A DNA stretch of 64,000 nt from the NCBI GenBank assembly GCA_017478485.1, contig JAFVDI010000020.1, positions 62,001 to 126,000 on the forward strand, in the 5' to 3' direction. The position numbers and the translations under genes are program-made. Below, in pieces: positions 44,253 through 53,297 of the stretch. Below the pieces are notes generated by a model. The model was given only the letters and a program-made list of their open reading frames with translations, ran no database searches and was not told the DNA's origin. Numbering within the stretch: the first letter of the stretch is position 1; each line of letters opens with the position of its first letter. This stretch comes from Clostridiales bacterium (GTDB lineage: Bacteria > Bacillota > Clostridia > Saccharofermentanales > Saccharofermentanaceae).

Positions 44253-45281
44253 ATGAAAATATTGAGTGTCGCTATACCCTGTTACAATTCTCAGGATTAT
44301 ATGGGCAACGCAATCGAATCGCTGCTTGGATCAGGCGATGATATAGACATTATTATTGTTGACGACGGTTCAACAGACGACACAGCTCTTATCGCAGATA
44401 AATACGCAGAGAAATATCCCGACATTGTACGTGTCGTTCATAAGCCGAACGGCGGACACGGTTCTGCCGTAAACGCAGGAATCGATAATGCGAAGGGACT
44501 GTATTTCAAAGTGCTGGACAGCGATGACAGGCTTGATCCGGAAGTCCTTTCCGAAGTCATGGATACTTTAAAGTTCTATTCAAAGGAAGAAGAGCCTTTG
44601 GATATGCTCGTCACTAATTTCGTTTACGATAAGCTTGGCGTACCCGACTGCAAAAAGAAGGTCATGAGCTATCCCGGTGTACTTCCCGAGAAGTTTGTTT
44701 TTTCCTGGGAACTCGCGAAATTCGGCAAGGGTGACTACCTGCTGATGCATTCCGTCATCTTCAGAACTCAGCTTCTTAAGGATTGTGGATTAAGGCTTCC
44801 CGAGCACACATTCTATGTTGATAACATTTATGTTTTCGAGCCGCTTCTTAAGGTCAAGCGTATCTATTACATGAATGCCAACCTTTACTATTATTTCATC
44901 GGACGTGAAGACCAGTCAGTCAACGAGGCGGTCATGGTCAAGCGTGTTGACCAGCAGCTCAAGGTCAATTATCTGATGATCGACTATTATGTCGAGAACC
45001 GAAAGTATTTCAGGGAAAACAAAAACTGCGGACAGTATATGTACAGTTATCTGGAGATAATCACTACGGTATCCGCGATCCTTCTGATCCTCGACGGAAG
45101 TCCCGAAGCACTTGCAAAGCGCAAGGAGCTTTTGGAATACATTTCCAAAAAGAGCAAGAGACTCTACATAAGATTCAAATACGGAGTTTTGGGTTCAGTC
45201 GTTACGCTTCCCGGCAAGACCGGCAGACTTGCTGCCTTGGAGGCATACAAGCTTTTCCAGAAGTTCTACGGCTTCAACTGA
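44253..45281 (+). CDS. glycosyltransferase family 2 protein
   Basis: A 342-residue enzyme with a GT-A fold N-terminal half: SVAIPCYNSQDYMGNAIESL, the nucleotide-binding IIIVDDGSTDDT, KPNGGHGSAVNAGI and a DXD-like LDSDDRLDP. The C-terminal part is helical without clear membrane segments. Enzymes of this type add a sugar from a nucleotide donor to lipid-linked or surface polymer precursors. It stands alone after a strong terminator, with a candidate -10 TATAAT at 44205-44210, and ends at a bidirectional terminator. Substrate unknown. Confidence 0.87.
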   Translation: MKILSVAIPCYNSQDYMGNAIESLLGSGDDIDIIIVDDGSTDDTALIADKYAEKYPDIVRVVHKPNGGHGSAVNAGIDNAKGLYFKVLDSDDRLDPEVLSEVMDTLKFYSKEEEPLDMLVTNFVYDKLGVPDCKKKVMSYPGVLPEKFVFSWELAKFGKGDYLLMHSVIFRTQLLKDCGLRLPEHTFYVDNIYVFEPLLKVKRIYYMNANLYYYFIGREDQSVNEAVMVKRVDQQLKVNYLMIDYYVENRKYFRENKNCGQYMYSYLEIITTVSAILLILDGSPEALAKRKELLEYISKKSKRLYIRFKYGVLGSVVTLPGKTGRLAALEAYKLFQKFYGFN

Positions 45282-45299
45282 TATCAAAAAAGGAAATAA

Positions 45300-45338
45300 A
45301 AAACTTCCGTCCATACGGGCGGAAGTTTTGTTTTGGCT
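45300..45338. terminator. bidirectional intrinsic terminator
   Basis: AAAACTTCCG-TCC / GGG-CGGAAGTTTT with a 4-base loop, flanked by A-run on the left and T-rich sequence on the right, between the convergent GT2 and pntB genes. It can serve both strands. Confidence 0.88.
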
Positions 45339-45350
45339 GTTTTGGGCTTA

Positions 45351-46781
45351 TCAGTCGTTCTCGTACTCGACAACGAGCTGGGATACGGTCTGCTTTGCGT
45401 CGCCGTAGATCATTACGGTGTTGTCCATTGTGAACAGCGGGTTCTCGATGCCGGAGAAGCCTGTACCCTGACCTCTCTTGAGGACGAATACCGTGCGTGC
45501 CTCGTAAGCGTTTACGATAGGCATTCCGTAGAGAGGAGAAGACTCATCGTTGATAGCCGCAGGGTTAACGACGTCGTTTGCGCCGATGACGATGGCAACG
45601 TCGACATTGCTCATCTGAGGGTTCATTTCGTCGGAGGTCTTAAGCTGCTCGTAGGGAACGTTAGCTTCAGCGAGGAGAACGTTCATATGACCGGGCATAC
45701 GACCTGCAACAGGGTGGATCGCGAAATTGACTTCGCATCCGTTTTCCATGAGAACGTCAGTGAGCTCCTTGACGGCGTGCTGAGCCTGGGCAACAGCCAT
45801 ACCGTAACCGGGGATGATGACAACGTTCTTTGCAGCCTCAAGGATGAGATAAGCATCCTCGACGGACATTGACTTGGGTTCCTTGTGCTCGCCTGCAACT
45901 GCCGCGGACTTCTTCTTTGTTGTCTTGAAAAGGAGTGCTGCGAAAGTCTTGTTCATGGCCTTGCACATGATGAGCGTGAGGATGACGCCGGAAGCGCCTA
46001 CAAGGCATCCTGAAACGATGAGGACCGTATTGCCGATAGGGAATCCTGCGAATGCCGCAGCGAGACCTGAGAGTGCGTTGAGGAATGAGATGATGACAGG
46101 CATGTCGCCGCCGCCGATGGTGATAACGAGTGTAACACCGAGGACGAGTGAAGCGATCGTTGTGATGAGGATGCCGGCAAGTCCTAAGCCACCGTCAGGT
46201 GCAATCGTATAAAGAACGATGCCGAGGACTGCGATAACGAGGATGATGGCATTGATCACGTTCTTGCCGGGAATGCTGATGTTCTTCTTGAACATCTTAA
46301 GGCCTGCGAGCTTAGCCCATGCGATGAGCGAGCCTGTGAAGGCGACCGCACCGATGACGATCGTGAGACCAAGTGTGATCGATGTGAACGCGTCGGTGCT
46401 GATCCTGTCGGAGCCGCCGCGGAGAGCGCAGTACTGGGAGATGGCAACGAGCATTGAGGAAAGGCCGCCGAAGCCGTTGAAGAGGGCAACGAGCTGGGGC
46501 ATGCCGGTCATCTCGACTTTCTTTGCCCAGATGAAACCTACGATCGTACCTGCGATGACTGCAGCTGCGATGATGCCGTAGCCGACGATACCGCCGTCGA
46601 TTACGTCCTGCGAAATGAGAACGGAGATGACTGCGACTGCCATACCGACAGATGAATAAAGGTTACCCTTTCTTGCCGTGTCTGCTTTTCCGAGCTTCTT
46701 GATGCCCATGATGAAGAGCACGGCGGAGATCATGTAGAGGATGATGCAGATAAAATTATCCTTGATAGAGAGGAAATCCAT
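45351..46781 (-). CDS. pntB: NAD(P) transhydrogenase subunit beta
   Basis: A 476-residue membrane protein with about nine helices (residues 10-290) and a C-terminal NADP(H)-binding domain (GYGMAVAQAQHAVKEL; HPVAGRMPGHMNVLLAEA; VIGANDVVNPAA). With PntAA and PntAB it couples hydride transfer from NADH to NADP+ to proton entry, supplying NADPH. Its ATG overlaps the pntAB stop by one base (TAATG). The three genes form one minus-strand operon ending at the bidirectional terminator. Confidence 0.95.
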   Translation of the reverse strand: MDFLSIKDNFICIILYMISAVLFIMGIKKLGKADTARKGNLYSSVGMAVAVISVLISQDVIDGGIVGYGIIAAAVIAGTIVGFIWAKKVEMTGMPQLVALFNGFGGLSSMLVAISQYCALRGGSDRISTDAFTSITLGLTIVIGAVAFTGSLIAWAKLAGLKMFKKNISIPGKNVINAIILVIAVLGIVLYTIAPDGGLGLAGILITTIASLVLGVTLVITIGGGDMPVIISFLNALSGLAAAFAGFPIGNTVLIVSGCLVGASGVILTLIMCKAMNKTFAALLFKTTKKKSAAVAGEHKEPKSMSVEDAYLILEAAKNVVIIPGYGMAVAQAQHAVKELTDVLMENGCEVNFAIHPVAGRMPGHMNVLLAEANVPYEQLKTSDEMNPQMSNVDVAIVIGANDVVNPAAINDESSPLYGMPIVNAYEARTVFVLKRGQGTGFSGIENPLFTMDNTVMIYGDAKQTVSQLVVEYEND

Positions 46782-47086
46782 TATTTCTTCTTACCCTCCT
46801 TTTTCTTGAACATCGCGAGCATTCTGTCGGTTACGAAATAACCGCCGATAACGTTGATCGTTGCGAAAAAGATCGCGATGCCGCCTAAGATCATTCCGAG
46901 GATATGGTTGTCAACGCAGATGGCGCATGCAGCGATGGCACCTACGATGGTGATACCTGAAATAGCGTTCGTACCGCTCATGAGCGGAGTGTGGAGCTGT
47001 GAAGGAACCTTTGAGATGAGTTCGACTCCGAGGTATGCCGATATGATGAAAACGAATATCAGCAGCATTATGGTCTTGGAATCCAT
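46781..47086 (-). CDS. pntAB: NAD(P) transhydrogenase subunit alpha, membrane part
   Basis: A 101-residue protein with three membrane helices (FVFIISAYLGVELIS; SGITIVGAIAACAI; FFATINVIGGYFVTDRM) matching the membrane part of the alpha subunit, here a separate gene as in Rhodospirillum. The ATG at 47086 is chosen because it follows GGAGGG and just clears the pntAA stop; a longer frame to 47143 would overlap pntAA widely. Confidence 0.93.
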   Translation of the reverse strand: MDSKTIMLLIFVFIISAYLGVELISKVPSQLHTPLMSGTNAISGITIVGAIAACAICVDNHILGMILGGIAIFFATINVIGGYFVTDRMLAMFKKKEGKKK

Positions 47087-47088
47087 TA

Positions 47089-48216
47089 TTAACCCTCCTT
47101 GAATCTTTCGTGGATGATGGCGCCGTCCTTTGTGAGGAGGCACCCCTTCATGATCTCGTCACCTAAGTTGACCTCGAATTCCTTGCTCTCCTTGTTGTAG
47201 AAGTGAGTGAGGAATGCGGAGATGTTGCCGGAGAGCATCTTGGATGCATCCCACGGTACCTGACGCTGGAGCTCGTCACCCGGAAGGATGATTACGCCGT
47301 TGTCGGTGATGACTTCCTTTGCAGGATCAGAACCTTCGACGTTGCCGCCGGTGGAAACAGCCATGTCGACAACGATCGTGCCGGGCTGCATGCGGTCGAG
47401 GACGTCCTTCTTGATGAGGACGGGAGCCTTGCGGCCGAAGACCTTTGCGGTCGTGATGACGATGTTGGACTTTTCGCAGACCTTAGCCTGAGCTTCCTGC
47501 TGCTTTGCGATCTGTTCGGGTGTGAGTTCCTTGGCGTAACCCTGAGCTGTCTGGCCCATTTCGCCGAGGTCGATCTTTACGAAGTTTGCGCCGAGGGACT
47601 TAACCTGCTCTTCAACTACCGGACGTGTATCGAAAGCATCGACTCTTGCGCCCAAGCGCTTTGCGGTAGCGATAGCCTGAAGGCCTGCAACACCGACACC
47701 GATGACGAAGACTCTTGCGGGGTTGATCGTACCTGCAGGGGTGACCATCATGGGGAGGATCTTAGGCATCTTTGCTGCTGCATTGAGAACTGCAACGTAA
47801 CCTGCGAGTGATGTCTGGGAAGACTGAACGTCCATCTTTTGGGCGAGAGTCGTTCTCGGGATCATCTCGAGAGAAACTGCCTGGATATTGTTTTCTGCGA
47901 ATTCATGGAGAAGGGCTTTCTCGTTGAAGGGGTCGAGGAAGCTGACATGGAGGGCACCGGCTTTAAGGCCTTTTGCTGTCTCCGGCTTAAGGATCCTGAC
48001 AACGATCTCGGCATCGTCCAAAGCTTCCGCTTCGCTCTTAACGATCTTTGCTCCGACAGCCTCGTATGCCGCGTCGTCAAATCCGCTCTTAGATCCCGCA
48101 CCGCTTACGACCGTGAACTCAAATCCCATTCCGGTAAGTTTCTTGATGTCATCCGGAATGAGGGCCACACGCGTCTCGGCAGGCAGGGTTTCCTTGCACA
48201 CCAAAACTTTCTTCAT
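47089..48216 (-). CDS. pntAA: NAD(P) transhydrogenase subunit alpha, NAD-binding part
   Basis: A 375-residue soluble subunit related to alanine dehydrogenase: TRVALIPDDIKKL at the N-terminus, the Rossmann motif VIGVGVAGLQAIATAKRLGARVD (quoted in part: GVGVAGLQA) and DTRPVVEEQVKSLGA, which binds NAD(H). First gene of the pntAA-pntAB-pntB operon, preceded by GAGGGG. The promoter region contains a 32-bp inverted repeat (48282-48313). Confidence 0.95.
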   Translation of the reverse strand: MKKVLVCKETLPAETRVALIPDDIKKLTGMGFEFTVVSGAGSKSGFDDAAYEAVGAKIVKSEAEALDDAEIVVRILKPETAKGLKAGALHVSFLDPFNEKALLHEFAENNIQAVSLEMIPRTTLAQKMDVQSSQTSLAGYVAVLNAAAKMPKILPMMVTPAGTINPARVFVIGVGVAGLQAIATAKRLGARVDAFDTRPVVEEQVKSLGANFVKIDLGEMGQTAQGYAKELTPEQIAKQQEAQAKVCEKSNIVITTAKVFGRKAPVLIKKDVLDRMQPGTIVVDMAVSTGGNVEGSDPAKEVITDNGVIILPGDELQRQVPWDASKMLSGNISAFLTHFYNKESKEFEVNLGDEIMKGCLLTKDGAIIHERFKEG

Positions 48217-48275
48217 TTGATTACCCCTCTTGAAATAGAAATGTGCCCTAAAAATGTAACTCTTTAGGCGAATAA

Positions 48276-48313
48276 ATTATAAAACATCACCCTGCAATTG
48301 CAAAGTGATGTTT
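48276..48313 (-). promoter_or_regulatory. pntAA promoter region with a 32-bp inverted repeat (operator and/or terminator)
   Basis: On the minus strand TTGCAA (48303-48298), 16 bases, TATAAT (48281-48276). The inverted repeat AAACATCAC-cc-TGCAATTGCA-aa-GTGATGTTT (48282-48313) covers the -35 and spacer. As RNA from the upstream same-strand gene (ends 48342) it would form a hairpin followed by TATAATTT, a weak terminator; as DNA it is a symmetric operator candidate. Both readings are possible. Confidence 0.6.
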
Positions 48314-48341
48314 ATTAGGTCTTTATATTTTTACTGTTGTT

Positions 48342-49835
48342 TTATTTCTTGAACCAGGTATCCCTGATGTCTTTGTAAGCGTTTTTCGCATCTTCCCTGA
48401 AAGCCTTGTAGTCGCTGTAGGACATCTTGGTTATTTCGGTATACCTTGAAGGGTTGAACGCCCTGTCGACGCTGTCAAAAACAACGGTCAGCCTGTAATC
48501 TGCGACAGGTGAAGTGAACTTGTCTGAGATCTTCTTAAACTTTCCGGTGGCCTCAAGGTTCTCGAAAGACAGAACATAGGTGCCGCCCTTTCTAAGGAGT
48601 TTACCCTCGACGCTGATGATGTCGCCGTTTGAATCTCCCGTCAGGGTGTATCCGCCGGCTTTCTTGTCCCACTTGAAGTACAGGCTGTCAGATGTCTTCT
48701 TTCCGCCGCTGCGGGTAAAATCATACGCAAAGCCGAAAGAAGCCTTGTAAGCTGTCTTGTCGTTCTGTCTGACGGAGTAGGAGATATCGATGCTGTCGCC
48801 CTCGGAAGACTTGAATCCGAAGGAGATCTCCTCGGCCGTCTTGACGTTCTTGCCGAGCTCGAGGCTGATATCATAAGCAACCCTGATGCCGCGGCTGTTT
48901 CTTCCGTCGGTGTCGACATCGATCCTTGCGACGCGCTTGCCTGACTTTGTGATGTAGATCCAGACCGTCATGTCGCCGTCGTAATCTTTGACGGAGCGCT
49001 TGAAAGAATCAAGCCTGTCATAGAAATCGTCGACCATGTCGTCTGCATCCTTGATGCCGTAATCGGTGTTGGAGAAGCTCTTGAGAAGGAATGATTCGAG
49101 ATCCCTGTCATGCTTTGCGGCGGTTACGAACTGTGACGCTGCTTCTGCCAGTGACTTTCTGTCGAAATCGAGTGTTACGACGGTGCAGCTGATCTGCTGT
49201 CCGCCTGCCATGATGCGGTCATTTGAAGTGGAGACGCGGGCATTGTCCATGAGGGATGTGACAAGGAGTCTCTGATAGGTCCTGGCAAGTTTGGCGTACT
49301 CTTTCGAAAGATCCTTGTTGCCTGCGACAGTTTTGTCGAGCCTCAGGAGATACTCGTAGAGGTTCTTGTCCATCTCGACCTTTTCGTCAGGATTCTCGGG
49401 ATCGAATATCGATCCGGGAAGGTTCTTCTGGATCTTTCTGACCGAAACGCCGTAGGGCTTGCTGCCGATCCGGGGTGATTCGAAACTGAAGTCGTTTCCG
49501 TTGAATGCACCCTTGAAACTTGCTACGGTATCCCTGCCTTCCTTAATCTTTCCTGAAGCTGCAAATCTCATGCGCGAAAAGTCGGTATATACCTTCAGTT
49601 CGGCATCGGCGTCTTTATCTGAAAGAGGCGCGAGATTGCCGCTTAAAGTTATTGAACCGCCGTTGAGGAGGTTTCTTATGTAGCTGACGGATTCGATCCC
49701 GGAAATATCCCTTGCGGTGTTGGCCAAAGCGCCTTCGGCAAGGCTCCTGGGATTGTTTGATGCATTAACGCAGATGATGATCAACAGCAGGATGATCAGG
49801 GCGGCTGCTCCTGCCAGAATACCTTTCTTTTTCAT
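48342..49835 (-). CDS. membrane-anchored external protein, function unknown
   Basis: A 497-residue protein; the ATG at 49835 (MKKKGILAGAAALIILLLIIIC) is preferred because GGGGGAG lies 7 bases upstream. One N-terminal membrane helix anchors a large external part rich in beta strands with Lys/Asp/Ser. Segments such as GGSITLSGNLAPLSDKDADA and DGDMTVWIYITKSGKRVARI look like lipoprotein-carrier-like half-barrels repeated about twice, similar to DUF6583-type proteins, but I cannot name the family with confidence. It ends at the inverted repeat upstream of pntAA. Confidence 0.65.
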   Translation of the reverse strand: MKKKGILAGAAALIILLLIIICVNASNNPRSLAEGALANTARDISGIESVSYIRNLLNGGSITLSGNLAPLSDKDADAELKVYTDFSRMRFAASGKIKEGRDTVASFKGAFNGNDFSFESPRIGSKPYGVSVRKIQKNLPGSIFDPENPDEKVEMDKNLYEYLLRLDKTVAGNKDLSKEYAKLARTYQRLLVTSLMDNARVSTSNDRIMAGGQQISCTVVTLDFDRKSLAEAASQFVTAAKHDRDLESFLLKSFSNTDYGIKDADDMVDDFYDRLDSFKRSVKDYDGDMTVWIYITKSGKRVARIDVDTDGRNSRGIRVAYDISLELGKNVKTAEEISFGFKSSEGDSIDISYSVRQNDKTAYKASFGFAYDFTRSGGKKTSDSLYFKWDKKAGGYTLTGDSNGDIISVEGKLLRKGGTYVLSFENLEATGKFKKISDKFTSPVADYRLTVVFDSVDRAFNPSRYTEITKMSYSDYKAFREDAKNAYKDIRDTWFKK

Positions 49836-49942
49836 CGTATATCTCCCCCGGAATATGCTGAAAATCAAGAAAATTATAACAGATTTGGAAGGTCCTTTGG
49901 GGCGTATTGAAAACAGGCGTCTTCAAGTCTATTATTTTTGAT

Positions 49943-51688
49943 ATGGTCACAAAGAAAAAAGAAATCACAAGTTTAGGACCGTCGTTCCTTTTAGTTACGG
50001 CAGCGGTCCTTTTCATTTATTTCGTCACCTTCATGACCGCATCGAACCTGAGAGCGGGGAAGACTGCTCTTCTGTTCGGCGTGTTCGTTTCTTTCTGCGG
50101 TTTTTATACGGTGAGCCGGATCAAGGACATGAAGACGGGACTGCTCGGCTTTGCTGCGGGAATTCCCTGCGGGACCGTGTCGTACTTTGCTCTTAAAGCG
50201 GCTTTTGATTCGGTCAACAGAATGACCATCGAATGCTTCGGGATCATGATGAGATTCCTTCTCTGGGGCGGCATCGGCTCTGTTGTCCTGATGTGCGTAC
50301 TGCTTATCTGCGCGAAAAAGTTTAAGACCGAAGATGCCGTAACTGCCGTGCTCCTGGCAGGTTTCGTCCTCCGTACGGTAATGGTCGTCTTCACACCCAT
50401 GAATTATTTCCAGCATGACGTATCCGGATTCGGAGGCGGATTCGAGGGCTTCCATGACGATTACATCATGTACATCTACGAGCACTGGTCGCTTCCGGTC
50501 AATGACGTAAGAGATCTGGGTCAGCTCTACCATCCGCCGCTCCATCACGCACTGTGTGCCATTTTCTTAAAGCTTCACTCGTTCCTTTTCCCGGCTTTCG
50601 AAGGTGAGATCAACGTTCTTAAAACGCTCCCGTTCCTTTATACAAGCTGGCTCGTATTGTTCAGCCATAGGATACTTAAGCATTTTAAGATCGGCGGCGC
50701 TCCGCTGGCCATCTCACTTGCGTTTATCAGCTTCCATCCGCAGCTTGTCTTCCTCGCTATCCAGATCAACAACGATGCGCTGATGAACATGCTGTTCGTC
50801 GCATCGATATATCTTGCGCTCAAATGGCACGAGAAGCCCGAGCTTACGACGATACTCTTTACCGCGCTCACGATCGGCTGCGCCATGATGGCCAAGATCT
50901 CAGGCGGCCTTGTCGCGATACCTGTTGCACTCCTGTTCCTTTGCAAATTGATCGCGGCAATAAGGAAGAAGGCCGGCATCAAGACGGGAGAACTGGTAAA
51001 GCAGTTCGTGTTCTTCGGATTTCTTGTATTTCCGCTTGGACTGTGGTTCCCTCTGAAGAATTACATTATGCACGGCGTTCCGTTTACATATGTTTTCCGG
51101 ATCGAGTCCACCGCGCATCAGGATCTTTGGATGTTTCCGGCGTGGCAGCGTCTTTTCGCGCCATCCGCAGAGTCTCTGAAGACGCCTTTCATGGTGATGA
51201 ACAATACGGATCCCGCGGTTGATTACAATATCTTCGTTTCTCTGATCAAGACATCGCTTTTCGACGAGAGGCACTTTGAGGACGGATATCTCATCAATAC
51301 GGGACGCGTAATGGTGGCGCTTGCAGCTGCCGTTGCCCTGGCATGCATCTGCTGTGCCGTTTTCGTCATCATAAGACTGATCAGGCAGAAGAAGATGACG
51401 GTTCCTTTCGCATCGATCCTGATACTGTGCGTGACCATGTGCATAAGCTACATGAACTACTGTCTCGGATATCAGATCACGAGCACGGAGAGCCTCAGGT
51501 TCATCATCCCGGTGCTCCTGCCGGCAGGCCTCTTCTTCGGAATGACACTACAGGAACTGAAGAAAAAGAATCCGGCCAAAGTCATCATCGCGGTCGTCAT
51601 AGTGCTTTTCATCTACGGAGTATTTGCATTCTACGGTTCTTATGCCGAATACAGGCCCGTATGGGAAGCATTCATAAAGCCCGCATAA
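49943..51688 (+). CDS. polytopic membrane protein, GT39/ArnT-like, paralogue of the 1756 gene
   Basis: About 581 residues from the ATG at 49943 (MVTKKKEITSLGPS); a TTG at 49907 is an alternative and neither has a convincing ribosome site. About 12 membrane helices. The block DFHDDY...LYHPPLHHALCAIF and later NNDALMNMLFVASIYLALKW and KNYIMHGVPFTYVFR match the 1756 protein (YHPPFHYFVSAVF; NNDILSILLFF; RNFILHRVPFTYVLR). These are lipid-phosphate-sugar transferases by family resemblance. It is divergent from the membrane-anchored gene at 49835. Acceptor unknown. Confidence 0.68.
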   Translation: MVTKKKEITSLGPSFLLVTAAVLFIYFVTFMTASNLRAGKTALLFGVFVSFCGFYTVSRIKDMKTGLLGFAAGIPCGTVSYFALKAAFDSVNRMTIECFGIMMRFLLWGGIGSVVLMCVLLICAKKFKTEDAVTAVLLAGFVLRTVMVVFTPMNYFQHDVSGFGGGFEGFHDDYIMYIYEHWSLPVNDVRDLGQLYHPPLHHALCAIFLKLHSFLFPAFEGEINVLKTLPFLYTSWLVLFSHRILKHFKIGGAPLAISLAFISFHPQLVFLAIQINNDALMNMLFVASIYLALKWHEKPELTTILFTALTIGCAMMAKISGGLVAIPVALLFLCKLIAAIRKKAGIKTGELVKQFVFFGFLVFPLGLWFPLKNYIMHGVPFTYVFRIESTAHQDLWMFPAWQRLFAPSAESLKTPFMVMNNTDPAVDYNIFVSLIKTSLFDERHFEDGYLINTGRVMVALAAAVALACICCAVFVIIRLIRQKKMTVPFASILILCVTMCISYMNYCLGYQITSTESLRFIIPVLLPAGLFFGMTLQELKKKNPAKVIIAVVIVLFIYGVFAFYGSYAEYRPVWEAFIKPA

Positions 51689-51767
51689 AAGCCGCATCTT
51701 AAATTTTTATTATTAGTGCCGTCATGCTATAATCCTTTCTGTAAAAAATTCAAAGGGGACCTTTTTA

Positions 51768-53180
51768 ATGGCACTTTTCGGAAAGAAAAAGCAGGACGAG
51801 AATAATTCCGAGGACAAGAAGCTCGAAGCGGCACAGAAGTCCAAGGAGATGGATATAATCCTCCAGGCACGTCAGGAGGAAGAGGAAGCGCGTCAGGCCA
51901 GGATCGCAGAGCGCGAGGCTGAGCAGGAGAAGTTTAAGAGCGAGCTCCAGGCTGATATCGAAAAAGCCGCTGATGCCGCAAAAGAAGTCATCGGCATGTA
52001 TCCTGCAAGAGCAGGCGAAGAGCGTTTCTTCATGCTCGTTGAGACACATGTTTATACCGACATGGCCGATCCCGAAGATGAGATCGTAAAGGGAATCCTG
52101 CGTGGAAAAGTCAGGAAGGGACAGGAGATCCTCGTTCTTTCCGGACTCGATTCAATGAACAAGGTTACGGTAAATGCTATCCGCAACGACGACCGCGAAA
52201 TGCTCGAAGAAGCATGTAACGAGATCGTTGAACTCGAGCTCTCAAAGGGTGATTTCAAGGACCCCGATTCCCCGGATGAGCAGAACGAATCCAGGATCAT
52301 GACATATGCGGTCCTTACGAACCTTCCCGAGGAAGAAGGGATCTCGGAAGGCGTCCGTCTTCCTGCAATGCTCTGCGAATTCTCAAGATTCCAGGGCGAC
52401 CAGGAGTATTTCGGCCAGCTTATGAATGCTGCAATGACATCCGAATTCGCAGTTCCCGCAAAGGTCTCCGGCGGCAGCACGAGCCAGAGGAAAGTTTCTT
52501 TTGCCGGCATGCGCAGCGAGAACTCCGACGGTAAGCCCATGCTCCCCGCATTTACTTCCGTCAAGGCATTTGAGAAGCACAAGGACATGCTCGCAAAGGC
52601 AGGCGGCTTCAACAGCGCGCTCAAGCTCGATTATTCACAGCTTTGCGGCGTTGCAAGAGACGACAACCACGGCGGCGCGGTCATCGATCCGCTCGGCCCC
52701 GTTATCTTTGCGCTCCCCAAGGAAGTGCTCGACACTTCAGTAAAGACCGTTCAGTTCCATGCGCTTTTCGGCCAGAACAAGATCGCCGAGAAGTTCGTAC
52801 CCGGAGAGGGCGAATCCGCATCTGAACCTGCAAGGCCCGCTCAGAGACTCAGGGAATACAGCGTAACCAATCCCGTTCCGGGCGGTGAATATACATTCAT
52901 CGAGGATGCCGTAAAGAAATACGCGGGTTCCCAGGCTGATATCGCAAAGCTCTGCATAGTCGTCATCATCGCACAGGATGACCCGTCAGACAGGGCTTAT
53001 GTCTGCATCATCGACTGTCCAAAAGAAAAGTTCAACATGCACTGCAAGGCGATCGAGTCCAAGGTAAGCCCTTTCCTTAAGGCGATCAGAAAGATCCAGT
53101 TCCGTCCTTATGAGAAGGAGAAGTTCAGCGGAGAGTTCTTCGAAAGATATCCCTGGACTTATAACAAACTCGGTTTCTGA
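51768..53180 (+). CDS. SseB-family protein
   Basis: A 470-residue cytoplasmic protein. Residues 1-75 are a charged helix rich in Glu/Lys/Gln (EEEEARQARIAEREAEQE), probably a coiled coil. An SseB-type domain follows in the middle (MLPAFTSVKAFEKHKDMLAK ... GAVIDPLGPVIFALP), and a C-terminal SseB-like domain (KLCIVVIIAQDDPSDRAYV to the end). SseB was named for enhanced serine sensitivity in E. coli; its molecular role is unclear. An extended -10 (TGCTATAAT, 51725-51733) lies upstream and GGGG 8 bases before the ATG. Monocistronic. Confidence 0.72.
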   Translation: MALFGKKKQDENNSEDKKLEAAQKSKEMDIILQARQEEEEARQARIAEREAEQEKFKSELQADIEKAADAAKEVIGMYPARAGEERFFMLVETHVYTDMADPEDEIVKGILRGKVRKGQEILVLSGLDSMNKVTVNAIRNDDREMLEEACNEIVELELSKGDFKDPDSPDEQNESRIMTYAVLTNLPEEEGISEGVRLPAMLCEFSRFQGDQEYFGQLMNAAMTSEFAVPAKVSGGSTSQRKVSFAGMRSENSDGKPMLPAFTSVKAFEKHKDMLAKAGGFNSALKLDYSQLCGVARDDNHGGAVIDPLGPVIFALPKEVLDTSVKTVQFHALFGQNKIAEKFVPGEGESASEPARPAQRLREYSVTNPVPGGEYTFIEDAVKKYAGSQADIAKLCIVVIIAQDDPSDRAYVCIIDCPKEKFNMHCKAIESKVSPFLKAIRKIQFRPYEKEKFSGEFFERYPWTYNKLGF

Positions 53181-53297
53181 AGCACGATTAACACAGATTC
53201 TTCGAAAAATTAACATCTTCTATAAACAAAATCCTGTTGCTGCGTGATAGAATCTCTCACGGGATAGATCCATTTAATCTTTTAAGGGAATAAGAAG

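Noticed and set aside
45351..48216. Link between pntAA/pntAB/pntB and the phosphonate gene pntC
   Set aside because: The shared symbol is a naming accident; these are transhydrogenase subunits with no role in C-P chemistry.
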